64,000 nucleotides of DNA from Siphonodentalium dalli (GCA_032622095.1 CP136069.1:108156278-108220277), one strand, 5' to 3'. Positions 20,651 through 33,475 are shown, counted from the first letter of the stretch. Made by a program: numbers and translations. The notes: generated from the sequence alone by a model not told the origin.

Positions 20651-23600
20651 GGGGTCATCTCAAAACTACTATCGGGATCCCGATAGATTTCCCGATAGGA
20701 TATCGATAGTTATCGGGAAATTATCGGGAAATGACGCAACATTTATCGGGAAATTATCGGGAAATGACGCAACGTTTATCGGGAAATGACGAAACGTTTA
20801 TCGGGAAATGTACATAGTCTATCGGGATTCTTTCGGAGTTTAGTTTCTTTTCGGAATAACGGAATAACGTCAAGTTGTAGAGCTATTGTACAAGGATGAT
20901 CAGGGGTGGCTACAATATAAATACCCCACACACACCTGGAAATCTGCAAAATCGGGACCATGCCCAAATATGTATACAGTCGTTCCACACATATAGAGAT
21001 ACCACGCCTAATCGGCGCGGCTCCCCTAGTATAGTTTTGGAGATTTATTTAAGTCCAAGCGGTGAATAGTCAATGCAAGAGATTTGTATTTATTTGCGAC
21101 CACATAATTCACAATTAATCGTGTGATTTGGAAATAAATTGGCAGATCTCTGGGCAGTATTCATATGAGATGACGTAAATTCTATATTTAGCGCTATTCC
21201 AGGAATTGGGGTCACACCCAAATATGTATAGTAGGCCTTAATGCAAGCGGCTACTTTCACATTCTAAAAATAGAACAGATCCATCAATTGATTAAATTCT
21301 AAGATTTATTTCGGCGTTGCGGCTACTATCTTCAAAGCTTAATTGTGTTTGTAATATGTTTAAATACATCCGACTTTTAAATATGGAGGAAATAAAGAAA
21401 TACATGTATTATGGCAAATGTAATAGATTTGTATTTAATCGCGAATCGCCGACGACACAATTAATGCAAGCACAATCGAGTGCAGTCTTAACACGAGATA
21501 CGAGATGTCGTATGTTCTATTTTTAGCCCGATTCCCGGAATTGGGGTCATCAATATTTACGTTTCTGGGAACAACACACGTGGCATTGCAGAGTAATACG
21601 TCTCGATGATTTCACACAGTGAACGGATTTATAAAACAATTTCAAACATGGGACAACTCAAGCTTAAAAAAAATATCACGCCATGAATATCTACTCGGTT
21701 CTCTACCCTTTAGTCAAGAGTAGGCTATAGAAATTTGAAACATGACATATTGGGGGGGGTGTCCTGATGTACATGTAAAGTTTTAGCAACATTTAGCAGT
21801 AATATTCCATACTTTTTCATGAATCGTAATATGGTAAATAAAGAGCGTGTGAAAATATGAATGGAAAATTCCATGCAAATCTGCAGTGCAAAGGTTATAA
21901 ATACGCGAAGTAATCATAACATTTAACTGGCAATTAAATGTGTGCATGGGCTGCTTTTCATATTCTACATTAATTTCGTTTTCTGTAATTACTACTAATT
22001 ATAATGCTGCATTGATTATTTCGATAAGTTGAACATAGCCTAATTATGTTGACAGTGTCGAATTTCACGATTGCATCATCAAGGTCAAGGTAACACGATG
22101 CGATTTATTTGTAGTAGGCCTGCTCCTATATTTCGTCATTTTTTTCTTTCAAAAAGATGTCTTGCTAACTTTTATTTAGTTTACTTTCGATATTAACCCT
22201 TTACCCAACAGTAATATTACCTCCAGCCAACAGAACTTTCAGGTGACGTCAAAGTTTTTGAAGAAAAACATGTATTATTACTAAATGTTATGTGGCTCCT
22301 GATTTATGAAATTATGTTCATCTGTATGGATGGGGACTGGGAGTAAACAAAAATTCAGAGTTGTGAATCCCCCTCCCCAAGCATGATAGTATGGTGAATA
22401 TTTAGTAGGTTTTATATTTATATTTTATAACAATAAATGTAATAAACAAACGAAAGGTAAGTTTTGTTTTATCGACAGATCAATGTGACTTTCAGTTTCA
22501 ATTTCTCTGTCGGAAAACCATATCACGAAATTGGGTAATTTATTAATGTTTTAAGCCATGGCTACGTGGTGAAATGAAACATAAAATAAATCACCAAGTG
22601 GCCTATCAACTCTTGGATAGTTACGTGTAAATTCAGTTACAATTGACTGCATTATTAGTCCAAACTAGTCAACATTGTGCCATCGATTACAACGCACGTG
22701 TTTTTTTGTTTACTTCAATTTACAACGCACCGGTTTTTGACCTTGACATTGCAGTCAATACATTCGTACCGCACATATCTTGAGCAATTAATAAATTAAA
22801 CAATTCTTTCGTGCCTACATTGTATCTTACGATCGAGAAAGTGCTTTCTCTTAGTGAAATTTTGAGCAATCATATTCAATATAAAATGACAAGACAGTTC
22901 CGATAAGTAATTCGTGGTAATGCAGCACTAATCGGAATTGATTTGCGCACTTTCAATTTAAAAATAGCCGCGTTTGTCTCGTGAACTCTTGTGTTCAAAT
23001 AAAAGTAACTAATGTTATACAATGTCATTTCTTTGATTTTTCACATCATGATATGGCCAATTTACTTGAGTATTTGGCAGTGTTAATGCGCGGAGAATAA
23101 TAATTTTATTAATCAAACAAGAGAACAAAACGGCCGATCGATGCACATTTGTGCTTTTCAGTATTTTATTATTGTTGCGCTGACGTCGGCAAGGTTCCGA
23201 TGTGTTTTCATCGTCATCAGCTGATCAATAAGTTCAATGGAAACACTCGATAAATGGTCAATTGATACTAACACTAAATCTAAGATATATTATGTTTGAA
23301 TTTGCAATGAATGTCATTTATTTATTACCGAATGGCTATTATAGTTGTAGGCATGATAGATGAGTCCCCATTGTGCGCCCCACATTCCAACACCACGTGT
23401 TCGCAGGTAAAAATTTCTGCGCTCGTTATCAGTGGGCGTTTCTTGATCTTTTTTGGCGGGAGTGTTTTTTAAAAAAAACCATTTGGATTGAATCGTGTGT
23501 CCATTCCTTTGTATTTTTAGATTACATTGTGGAGAATATACTCAAGATTATGTAATTGTCAATGCGCGCAGAATAATAATGTTATTAATCAAACGAGAGA

Positions 23601-24897
23601 ACAAAACGGCCGATGCACATTAAATTTGTGCTACAGTATTTTATCATTGCTGCTATGACGTCGACAAGGTTCCTAGATTTTTTCATCGTCATCAGCTGAT
23701 CAATAAGTTCAATGACAACATTCGATAAATGGTCAATTGATACTAATACTAAATCTAAGATATATTCTGTTTGAATTTGCAATGAATGTCATTTATGAAT
23801 TACCGAATGGGTAATAGATATAGCCATGATAAAATGAGTCCCCATTGTGCGCCCCAATTTCCAACAACACGTGTTTACTGTAGGTACATATTTTTTGCGC
23901 ACGTCATCAGTGGGGGTTTCTTAGCGGGAGTGTTTTTTAAATAAACAATTTTGATTGAATCATGTGTCCATTCCTTTGTATTTTTCGATTATAGTGTGGA
24001 GAATATACTCAAGATTATGTATTTGCCAATGCGCTTTAACAACACAATTTATTTGGGTACTAATCCAGGCAATCCCCGTGCCAACAATATTGGGCTGAAT
24101 TGGCGTGATGTTGGGACGTGTAACTGAAGAGAAAATCGAAAATGTTGTCGAACTTTTCGATCAAAACTTTATTTAATTCTCAAAATTGCTCGCTCAGTGT
24201 ATTAAAATAAAATATTATTCATATGATCTTGTGATGAATGAGGGAAAAAATCAAATCAAATGACAGTTTTATTTGAGAACATTTCTAGGGTCAAAAGAGT
24301 TTTATCAAATATATATTTCAATTTTTTATCACGTTCACTTTGGAACAGTCTATTGCTAGTGTTGAAGGGATACTACCTGTATGAAACCATTTCTTTTTAT
24401 GTTTCCTTCAGAGCGTTTCTAGGAGATATGTGCTGTATGAATAATATGCAAAAAGAATTCAATGGACAATTTAATAACTTGGAATCAAAACTTGAAACGT
24501 GTAGAGTTTTAATTCTTTTAAACAAGCTTCCACCCCAATAAAAATATGCTTACGAAGGAGGCTGTGGACGAATCCAAAAGTAATGACAACAAATAGGACC
24601 AGAAACAACATGCTCGATTCGTCGATTATCAAAACAGACATAGGCCTAATTGTTCTTGAAATAAATGGGTAAATTATCTGAAAGTTGGTAATACGCTACG
24701 TTACTTTCGGAAAGTTTTCGGGAAATTTTCGGGAAATCAGCGCGTTATCGGAATATTTAGATGCGGTATCGGAATATTTTCGGGAAATGGTGACCGCTCT
24801 ATCGGAATCTATCGGGAAATTTAGAAGATAGTTTTGAGTTATCGGAATCCTATCGGGATATCTATCGGGATCCCGATAGTAGTTTTGAGATGACCCC
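20651..24897 (+). mobile_element. 4.25-kb TIR DNA transposon, non-coding, TAA target duplication
   Basis: About 52-bp inverted ends begin GGGGTCATCTCAAAACTACT and continue with atcgggatcccgatagat. Flanks are ctagTAA|GGGG and CCCC|TAAtaaaa. Both ends carry clusters of TATCGGGAAAT / TTTCGGGAAAT, likely transposase-binding sites. G-rich ends with a TAA duplication fit PIF/Harbinger. No transposase or Myb-like gene is seen; the longest frame (24260-24541) resembles nothing known to me. A 476-bp internal tandem dimer is present. A rearranged copy is at 57134-60243. Confidence 0.75.
23087..24040 (+). repeat. 476-bp tandem dimer inside the TIR element
   Basis: 'gcgcggagaataataat' at 23087 and 'gcgcgcagaataataat' at 23563 start two units. 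They share 'gagaacaaaacggccgat', 'tcatcgtcatcagctgatca', 'ccccattgtgcgcccca' and 'gtggagaatatactcaag'. Confidence 0.9.
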
Positions 24898-24999
24898 TAA
24901 TAAAAGTGTCAATGAGACTAGCTCCACTTGGATGGGGGGTAATTTCATGTGTTACAGTCAATGAAGCGATTAGGAATGTGGAAAGTTGAAATATCTATG

Positions 25000-26830
25000 A
25001 AATACTGTCTACATGAAGAGATATTCATAAAGAACCATCAAAGATGGCTGCTGGCGGCCATGTTATCCAATTAAATTTGGAAAAAAATTGATAGCTCCCA
25101 TCTAGTGGTCACCCGAATATCAATATGAAGTTTGGAGACAATCGGATGAGGGACTTGGTCTGTAGGTTATGCCAAAGTATTTAGTCATGCAAAGAGTAAA
25201 ATCCAATATGGCCACTGGCGGCCATGTTTTTCAACAAAATTCAGAAAAATTTGATGATTGTTCCCCTCTAATGGTCACCAAAAAAAACCATATGAAGTTT
25301 GGAGATGCCAAAAAAAAATAAAACATTTGGTGATGTTCAGATGAGGGATGTGGTCAGACCTGTTTACTTTCAAAATTGGAAATAGGGAGATTTGTCCTCA
25401 GAAATAGGAGATTTAGTGAAAAAATGTCAGTATCATGGAAAAAACTTTTTCATTTAAATGTCATATAGACTTTTGTTGCATTTGGTTTGCATCTGCCATA
25501 ATTAACGGCCTTGACACTGAGAGTCTCCAAGTCTAAAATCAATGAATCATTGGGAATAAAATTACGATTTTCCGGTTATGGATCACGTTTTATTTCGAAC
25601 AAGGCAATACAACTATTAAAACTATATTTGCACACTATAAAATGGTGCTCTCGGATAATTTTGTCGCCAAATATATTCAGTAACATCAGGTAACATTGGT
25701 GAATTTAAAGAGAGTACGCATTGACAGAATTGTTTCAGGTCCGCTCGATTCGCGTTCTGTTATTGCATATAAAAAACACGGAACACCACAAAGAGGGAAA
25801 CGGAACTTTCACCGACACAAAAGGAAACAAAAAGTTTAAATCGGCAATATAATAATTTGAGTCGGCGGTTTTAAATCAGTCGGTCGGGACGAGCAGAAAT
25901 CAACACTTTATTAAGTGTGGCCAAAAAGGAAGGCTTCTTGTTGTTTGATATATTATAATCCTTGTCTGGACATTGAAGACCGCATTTACTTACTCAACGC
26001 TGTTAAACAAAAGAGTCGACATTGTGTTTTTGTCACTTTTTGACTTGCAGGTGATATATTCCTAATTTATTTTATTTTCATCTTTTGAATCAGGAGATTT
26101 TCGTTTCCCGATCGGGAGCACAGAAGAAATGACACAAAATCGGGAGACTCCCGCCAAAATTGGGAAGTAAACAGGTCTGGGTGTGTCTGTTTGGTGTACC
26201 AAAGGATTTAGTTATGCAAAGAGTAAAATCCAAGATGGCTGCTGGCGACCATGTTTTTAAACGAAAATAGTTAAAATTTGATAGCTCCCATCTATGGGAG
26301 ATCTTAAACATGCCGGTAAATTTACAAAACAATTCTACAATAAATGCGGCCTGTACAAAGAGTAAATTTCAAGATGACCGCTGTCGGCCATGTTTTTCAA
26401 CACAGTTCAGAAAAATTAGATGCCTCCCATCTAGACGTCCCGAAGATCCATATAAAGTTTGGTTATGATCAGATGAGGAATGTGGTGTGTAGGTTGTGCC
26501 AAAGAATTTAGTCACGGAAAGAGTAAAATTCAAGATGACTGCTGGCGGCCATTTTTTTTATATAAAACAAAATTGGTCAAATTTGATAGCTCCCATCTGG
26601 AGGTGATTCTAAACATGCCTGTAAATTTTGATAAGAATGCTCCAATAAATGCGGGCAGCTAGGTATGCCGATGGATTCAAATATGAAATCTAAGATGGCT
26701 ACTGGCGGTGATGTTTTTTAACAAGTTTCGGTCAAAATAGGAGGATCCCATCTAGAGGTCTGACTCTCCGAATATCCATTTGAAGTTTGGTGAGAGACGT
26801 GACCTGTAGGGTGTGCTAACGCAAATTGCC
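25000..26830 (+). repeat. About 165-bp tandem array, 'AAGATGGCTGCTGGCGGCCATG' family
   Basis: About six units carry 'gagtaaaatccaagatggct', 'gctggcggccatgttttt', 'tagctcccatctag' and 'aagtttggtgatcagatgag'. The array is interrupted by a TIR element at 25355-26179. Two related units are at 61130-61420 and one fragment at about 54370. Confidence 0.88.
25355..26179. mobile_element. TIR element inserted in the tandem array
   Basis: Ends CAGACCTGTTTACTTTCAAA and AAATTGGGAAGTAAACAGGTCTG are inverted repeats of about 20 bp. A sibling unit near 26482 ('gaatgtggtgtgtagg') shows the uninterrupted site and suggests a short GGT duplication. Words 'gggagattt' / 'cgggagact' form subterminal repeats. No transposase recognised. 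Confidence 0.65.
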
Positions 26831-27033
26831 AACCCATGGCAATAGCTTTTGAGCTAAAAATTTTCAATGGGGGGGGGGGGGGAGTTGAAATCCAATGCGG
26901 CAGGGCCCATGAAACAAAACATTAATTTGTTTGGGCCTAAAATGCTAAATTTGTCTGGCTTAACTACCCTTTGATTGAACACATTATTCTACCCATGTGT
27001 TTTAAGTAGTATTAACAACTTATAATAACTTAC

Positions 27034-27156
27034 CTCAATAGGCTTGAATGGATCATATTCATACCACTTCCAAAGACAAAGTTGGCCAAATGAATTGATG
27101 GCAACAAGTGCAGAATGCATTGCAGCTATCTGAGTGAATTTTGCACAGTTCCCTTC
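27034..27156 (-). CDS. UBR5: UBR5 E3 ubiquitin ligase, internal exon (RCC1-like repeat)
   Basis: 123-nt exon, 41 codons, phase 0/0. Acceptor 'atttttcag' at 27157-27158; donor GAG|gtaagt at 27032-27033, a perfect consensus. It encodes EGNCAKFTQIAAMHSALVAI then NSFGQLCLWKWYEYDPFKPIE. The human UBR5 counterpart reads 'DGTKFICIGALYSELLAV' and 'GELYQWKWSESEP', with the same blade pattern and W-K-W core. It joins 46784-46995 upstream and 8605-8715 downstream in protein order without a gap. The exon lies between a tandem array and degenerate repeats, with an 18-kb intron after it. That intron includes the suspect duplicated block, so its true size may be about 5 kb less. Confidence 0.94.
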
Positions 27157-27189
27157 CTGAAAAATAATTAAAGTAAAATAACAAGACAA

Positions 27190-27830
27190 TCAATAGCTGT
27201 TGAGACTAGTGTTGAAACGTCTAGGGTATTTTGTAGTCGACTTGTCAGTGGCCCTTAGTCGACTACTAGTCGACACCTACTATATATATAGAACGATCAA
27301 AAACTGGAAGTATTTTCTTAGACATCGATGATCTGCCCATTTCACAGCTGTTTGTCATCATAAATTTATTAAAACATGCATATTTATCATTATATTTATC
27401 AATGTTGACAGACTATAGTGACAGGTAAGTATCATGAACATCACTCATATAATATAATATTGGGTAAAACTTCAGCATTGAAGTTATGTTCGCAAGTAAT
27501 CCCGACAAAGTGACGGTCATAAAATACTATAGAGAGACTTCGAAACCGCTAGATGAAACAAGCTTCCTAACTTCCGGCACATGCGCAGTCTATTTTTCGT
27601 CCGATAATATCACAACTATAACATTTTACGCAATGTTCAGCAAGCTATACCATGTAACCGGTGGTCTACTTTAGAGGTGTGTGGTTGTATGACATTGAGT
27701 CAATGACTTGATTAAACATCTGACTGATCAATATATTGGAATAACCCAGTACAAAACAAATATAATAAAAGGTCGGCCAACCATAGTGTCCCCCGACAAC
27801 GTGGCAAGTCGATGAAATTAAAAAAAATGT
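27190..27830. other. Intron; degenerate 'tagtcgac' repeat end
   Basis: 27208-27290 holds 'gttgaaacgtctagggtatt' and overlapping GTCGACTA / TAGTCGAC palindromes that look like a decayed TIR-element end. No matching second end was found. The 62-aa frame at 27486-27674 has no recognisable features. Confidence 0.4.
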
Positions 27831-27979
27831 CGAAAGGGTTAATAATTCCGTAAAAAAATAATTTTTCCGTCATCTATATACATGTTGCACATCTGCAATA
27901 TGTGGGTAACAATACTCTGAAGTTTGAAATATCTACGATCAAAACTGTAGAAGGAGTTGATTACTACACCATGAAGGTA

Positions 27980-28360
27980 CCCTCATATAGAAAATTATAA
28001 AAAAGAAATTTCAAAGTCGAAAGGCCCATAACTCTGGGGAAAATCATTGGATCAAACTCAAATTCGAACTTGACCTGTCTTTTGATATGAACGACCCACA
28101 AAAAACAGAATTTCCAATTAAACAATCCAAACTTGAGTTATCATCCGGAAACCAAATAAAAAAACAGAAAAATTGAATTTTCTAAGTCGAAAAGCCCATA
28201 ACTCTGAGAAAAATCATCGGATCAACTCAAATTTGAACTTTACCTGTATCTTGATATTACTGATCCACATAAAAATGGTATTTGCAATTAAAGGATGCAA
28301 ACTTGAGATATCATCCGGAAACCGAAAAAGTGAGAAATTTTCTAAGTAAAATAAAATTGA
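27980..28360 (+). repeat. Core-repeat units (two) of the Helentron-like family
   Basis: Two units of about 165 bp with 'aaagtcgaaaggcccataactctg' (shown by its ends at 28013 and 28036) and 'gttatcatccggaaacc'. They end where the next 5' end begins. Confidence 0.75.
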
Positions 28361-29110
28361 AACGAGAGGCCGATCACGATCGGCAGATGTTTAACCCATA
28401 CCTTGGCGATAGCGATTAGCTATTTTTATAAATTTTATAAATCCTTACATCAACCTTTTCATGAGTGCTAAAGTTTCAACAATTCACACTTAATATAGTG
28501 ATCATGTGAAAAATATTTAGTTATCACATTGTGTCAACAGGATTGGCGGAGGATGTTAATATTTTTAAGCAAATAAACCAAATGACCCTCACTATGCAGG
28601 TTAGGGGTGTGTTCTTGTCAACTATGCCAAGAACTACATGTATAAACATAGTCAATGGAAATATTTGAGTTATCAAATCAGATAGAATAGGGTTAATCTT
28701 ACCCAAACTAATGAACTGATAAACACAAAATAGTCTATACAAAGCATGTCATTGGATTTAGAAACCCATACAATAAGTCAGTCTCAAGAATACCAGCACC
28801 ATTAATATTACCCTGGAGCCCAAATGCAACTGAGGGAATTTCAAAATAAGACATTTCCTCTAATGATAAATATATAATTGGTGATTTATTGAAACCCTTA
28901 CTGAACCTGGATCAAAGTGAAAGGGATAATATTATATCTGTCAATCGCATAATATGTGTCTATGGAATGGTTTAATTTTAATCCCAAATCCATGCAAATC
29001 AAAAGTGGATCACCATCAACCTGGACATAATATAGGAGAATGATCAAACGAAAAGCTTCAAAACCATATGATGTGTGGAGAGGGTTAATCATTTGCAATG
29101 ACATCACATC
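28361..29110 (+). repeat. Helentron-like element, 5' end with degenerate body
   Basis: AACGAGAGG plus palindrome gccgatc-ac-gatcggc and ATGTTTAACCCATACC. It is followed by words of the 14-kb variant ('ttgagttatcacatc', 'caataccaa') in decayed form. No 3' hairpin seen. Confidence 0.55.
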
Positions 29111-29419
29111 ATGGAACTGAGGAATGTGTGGATTAATTTTTGTCTAAGATAAGACAACAGTGTGTGTAGACAACAATGTCTGTAAAACATCCCTACAAAT
29201 TAAGTAACAATGGACTATTCCAATTTAATATTTTAGAATAGGTGTCCTATAGTGTTTACATAAACTTTAGTAATGAACCTGTTTCAGCAAAGTAGTCGGT
29301 CTCAGAAACACGCTCCGTAGGGAAATAGTGTTCACTTTATATTGAGAATGGTTTCTAGGGTACTTTTCAATGAGGAATTTCATGGTGCTGGCTGATTTTT
29401 GAAAAAAGGTGCCCAAGTT

Positions 29420-29965
29420 AGGGTTTTAGGGGTCTGAACCCCAATTTCGAGTTTCAGCCCTTTTTTCTCAGATTTCACACCAATAAATAATATTTGTTAG
29501 TTCAATTCACTTAAATGTAGTAAGCAGACATTATTGCTCATCATATTCCAGCGAAATTTTTGTAAAAAGAACCAAAATTAGGGTTTTAACAGCCTGAACC
29601 CCAATTTTGGGGTTCAGCTCTTATTCCCCAGATTGTATGCCTAAAAATATATTTGATTCCCCCAATAAGTTTAATTTACTATGCAATAATATTGATACTC
29701 TTTGTACCATTTTTAAAAATAGTTTTAAGATCTAAAATCAGGGTTTCAGGGGCCTGAACCCCAATTTTGGGTTTCAAACTTTTTGGTCAAAATTTGACAT
29801 CCTAGATAAATAATTTTTCTGTCTCTTTCACTTCAATTTAGTAGTAATTATCATTTCTAGTGTTGGTGCTGATAGGATATTGCCCATATTGTCACAAAAT
29901 TAGGGTTTATGGGTCTGAATCCCCAATATTGAGGGTCTGAACCCCAATTTTGATGTTCTGCCCAA
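29420..29965 (+). repeat. About 160-bp tandem array, 'tagggttt..gggtctgaacccc' (left arm)
   Basis: Four units with 'ttagggttttaggggtctga' and 'accccaattttggg' at about 29420, 29580, 29737 and 29905. The mirror array is at about 32900-33470. Confidence 0.88.
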
Positions 29966-30904
29966 AAAACCCTAAATTGTGGGCCAGTTTTTCAGAATTG
30001 GCACTTTCTTCCAACTTATAATCCAAGCTACAGCTATCCTGTCCCAATTATTTGAATAAATTATATCCATTTAACACCCAAAAATGTATAATAAAGATAT
30101 AGAAAGCTCATTTTCTTTAAGATATTTGATAAATTGGCTTGTGTAAATCTTCAATACGATAGATACAACGACTAATCAAGTAATTTCCAATTCAGGAAAC
30201 TATGGTCCATCATATCTGGTTATTCCTAATTTTTGTTTAGCATTGTTCCGCTTCCTATTACATGTGTTTTGAATTATGGTCAACTTTGAAAAGTTCCAGA
30301 AGCACAAATTTTGAAAACTGAAAATCAATCTGGAGTTACAAATATGGAAGGTGAGTAAAATATGGCATTGAAACAATCAATTGTTATGTTAATATATACA
30401 TTGGGAGTGTTTATTTGATTAAATGAGTCCAAACAAAATATTGAAATACAATTTGAGCTTTTTTCATAGTATGTGCATGCATGTACATCTACAAGGTCAA
30501 TGTTAGAGAAATATTTTTCACAAATAATTTTGTGACATATCATGATTTAAGCAAATGTTCATTTTTCTAAACACTACTCTAACAATTTAAGCGGAGAAAA
30601 TTTTAATTCAAATGACTATGGCTTACTTAACCCTTATCTGTTGAAAAAAGTATGGAAAGCTATTTCGTTGATAATTAAATTAATTTAGTAATATTTAACT
30701 CAAGATTAACTCTTTCAAGATGGGAGCTGCGCAGGTGCATCATTAAGAACCATGTGCCAGTGCTTTCAGTGCTTTATCTTATCTATGTGAATTGCCCATA
30801 CATTGGCACAGGGTTTTCAGGAAGCTCCAGTCATGAAAGGGTTAAGCAAAATTAATATCTGTAATGTTTCCAACTCTAATCTTCTGACTATTCTTCTAAT
30901 TTCA

Positions 30905-31457
30905 GATGCTGATAAGTCACCAGTGGTGGAAGATGAGAGTCACCAAGATAGTGCAGATGTTCAAAGCACTGATGATTACTTACCGGAACCAAAATTCACA
31001 GCGACACATGTTGCTCATGGCAGGGTGATGTGCCAGATATGTTTCACTGGTTGTGACAAAAAAAAACAGTAAGATGGCAGGATTTCAGAAGATTACTGAC
31101 AATGACAAATTTGAAAGTTTTGCCGAACAATGGAAGAGTGTTATTCATTCATACAATAAAGTTCATGAAATAGTGAATTGGACAGATCAGAGAGAAAAAT
31201 GGGCTCATAAACAGTGCAAGTCCTTCTTTTTCAAAGAAGCTCACATAAAGTCACAACATAAAATACTATCGCCTCCACAATCATCTCCGAAAGTTAACCA
31301 AATCCAGGACAAACTAAATTCAAATGATTCTGTTTCATCACCCACGGTTCGACACAGTTCTAGGAGAGTTCTAAAGTACACATCATCATGGAAGAATGAG
31401 GAGAAGAAGAGTTGCATTATATATGTAATAAGGACATATACACCAAAGGAAGACTAA
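30905..31457 (+). CDS. Unknown protein with CxxC...HxxC module (frameshifted exon)
   Basis: The frame opens after a splice-acceptor-like 'tcttctaatttcag' at 30904. It reads DADKSPVVEDESHQDSADVQ..., an acidic stretch, then 'GRVMCQICFTGCDKKK', where an A-run (31059-31067) shifts the frame. It continues 'KMAGFQKITDNDKFESFAEQ', ..., 'WAHKQCKSFFFKEAHIKSQ', a Ser/Pro-rich linker, and ends at a stop at 31455-31457. C-x2-C followed about 65 residues later by W-x-H-x2-C is a zinc-binding pattern seen near the N-terminus of several transposon-encoded proteins. I do not recognise the family. It lies in the left arm of the palindrome, and the matching part of the right arm is mostly deleted. An alternative reading is an intron at the GTAAGA (31069). 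Probably a decayed or single-exon relic. Confidence 0.45.
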
Positions 31458-31991
31458 TTCTTTCAATGTAGTCTCAACTTTCTGTGTTATTGTAATTGTT
31501 TGTACAGGAATTAGTCTTCCTTTGGTGTATATGTCCTTATTACATATACTAGTAATGCAACTCTTCTTCTCCTCATTCTTTCATGATGATGTGTACTTTA
31601 TAACTCTCCTAGCACTGCGTCAAACCATGGATGATGAAACAGAATCATTTTAATTTAGTTTGTCCTTGAAAGAGTTAATCTTGAGTTAAATATTACTAAA
31701 TTAATTTAATTATTAACGAAATAGCTTTCCATACTTTTTTCAACAGATAAGGGTTAAGTAAGCCATAGTCATTTGAATTAAAATTTTCTCCACTTAAATT
31801 GTTAGAGTAGGGTTTAGAAAAATGAACATTTGCTTAAATCATGATATGTCACAAAATTATTTGTGAAAAATATTTCTCTAACATTGACCTTGTAGATGTA
31901 CATGCACATACTATGAAAAAAGCTCAAATTGTATCTCAATATTTTGTTTGGACTCATTTCATCAAATAAACACTCCCAATGTATATATTAA

Positions 31992-32469
31992 AGGTACTCA
32001 ATCCGATAAAACTCCTCTCAATTACTATTTCAATGGCTTCGGGGGTCAAAAATATTTGATTCGAGTCGAGGAAGTCACCCATCAAAGCTCAGATTTGTTA
32101 GATATCGATTTTAGAAATCTATTATTTTTCATTATCGGGAATACTATCTGGCCCAGAACTCAGTAAAAATTACGTTAAAATTACCACTTGATTTTAGAGT
32201 TATCCATCCTTGTCTGTTTGAATAGAGTTTTGGCTAAAATCTCGAGCAGGTTACCAAATTGACGGCAGTTATTAGTACTCATCTCGGGCAGTTAACAAAT
32301 TTCAAAAATCAATATCTAATAACTCTGAGATTTGTTTGATGGGTTCCTCGACTCGAATCAAATATTTTTTACCCCCAAAGCCAAAGAAATAGTAATATAG
32401 GACCCTCTGATCGGATTGTTGTTGTTGGAATCTGTTGAGATGGGGACCCTCTTTACGGATTGAGTACCT
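31992..32469 (+). mobile_element. 478-bp MITE with TTAA target duplication
   Basis: Ends AGGTACTCAATCCG and CGGATTGAGTACCT are flanked by TTAA on both sides (31988-31991, 32470-32473). The interior is largely palindromic (e.g. 'gattcgagtcgaggaa' and its complement). The left arm of the host palindrome shows the empty site 'atgTTAAtatat' near 30390. A TTAA duplication fits piggyBac or Kolobok. Confidence 0.85.
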
Positions 32470-32894
32470 TTAACATAACAATTGATTGTTTCAATGCTAT
32501 ATTTTACTCACCTTCCATATTTGTAACTCCAGATTGATTTTCAGTTTTCAAAATATGTGCTTCTGGAACTTTTCAAGGTTGACCATAATTCAAAAAACAT
32601 GGAACCGGAAGCGGAACAATGCTAATTTTTTTTTAGGAATAACCAGATATAATGGAACATAGTTTCCTGAATTGGAAATTACTTGATTAGTCGTTTTATC
32701 TATCATATTGAAGATTTACACAAGCCAATTTATCAAATATCTTAAAGAAAATGAGCTTTCTATATCTTTATTATACGTTTTTGGGTGTTAAATGGATATA
32801 ATTTGTTCAAATAATTGGGACAGGATATACTAACTGTATTTGAAGCTGTAGCTTGGATTATAAGTTGGAAGAAAGTGCCAATTCTGGAAAACTG

Positions 32895-33475
32895 GCCCAC
32901 AATTTAGGGTTTTTAGGGCAGAACATCAAAATTGGGGTTCAGACCCTCAATATTGGGGGTTCAGACCCATAAACCCTAATTTTGTGACAATTTGGGAAAT
33001 ATCCTATCAGCACCAACACTAGAAATGATAATAACTACTAAATTGAAGTGAAAGAGTCAGAAAAATTATTTATCTAAGATGTCAAATTTGACCAAAAAGT
33101 TTGAAACCCAAAATTGGGGTTCAGGCCCCTGAAACCCTGATTTTAGAACTTAAAACTAACTTTAAAAATGGTACAAAGAATATCAATATTATTGCATAGT
33201 AAATTAAACTTATTGGGGAGAATCAAATATGTTTTTAGGCATACAATCTGGGGAATAAGGGCTGAACCCCAAAATTGGGGTTCAGGTTGCTAAAACCCTA
33301 ATTTTGGTTCTTTTTACAAAAATTTCGCTGGAATATGATGAGCATTAATGTCTGCTTACTACATTTAAGTGAATTGAACTAACAAATATTATTTATTGGT
33401 GTGAAATCTGAGAAAAAAGGGCTGAAACCCGAAATTGGGGTTCAGGCCCCTAAAACCCTAACTTGGGCACATTTT
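32895..33475 (-). repeat. About 160-bp tandem array (right arm)
   Basis: Reverse-complement counterpart of 29420-29965. Confidence 0.88.

Larger units (their letters stand above)
17647..22962 (+). repeat. 5.3-kb duplicated block, copy 2 (after gap)
   Basis: Copy of 12022-17546. It starts mid-repeat at 'cggctattttaatag' and continues past 22962 into the unique right half of the TIR element. All features in copy 1 recur here. Confidence 0.95.

Noticed and set aside
24260..24541. 93-aa frame in the 4.2-kb TIR element as a transposase
   Set aside because: No DDE, Myb or zinc-finger pattern, and the start is in a segment also found broken at 57134.
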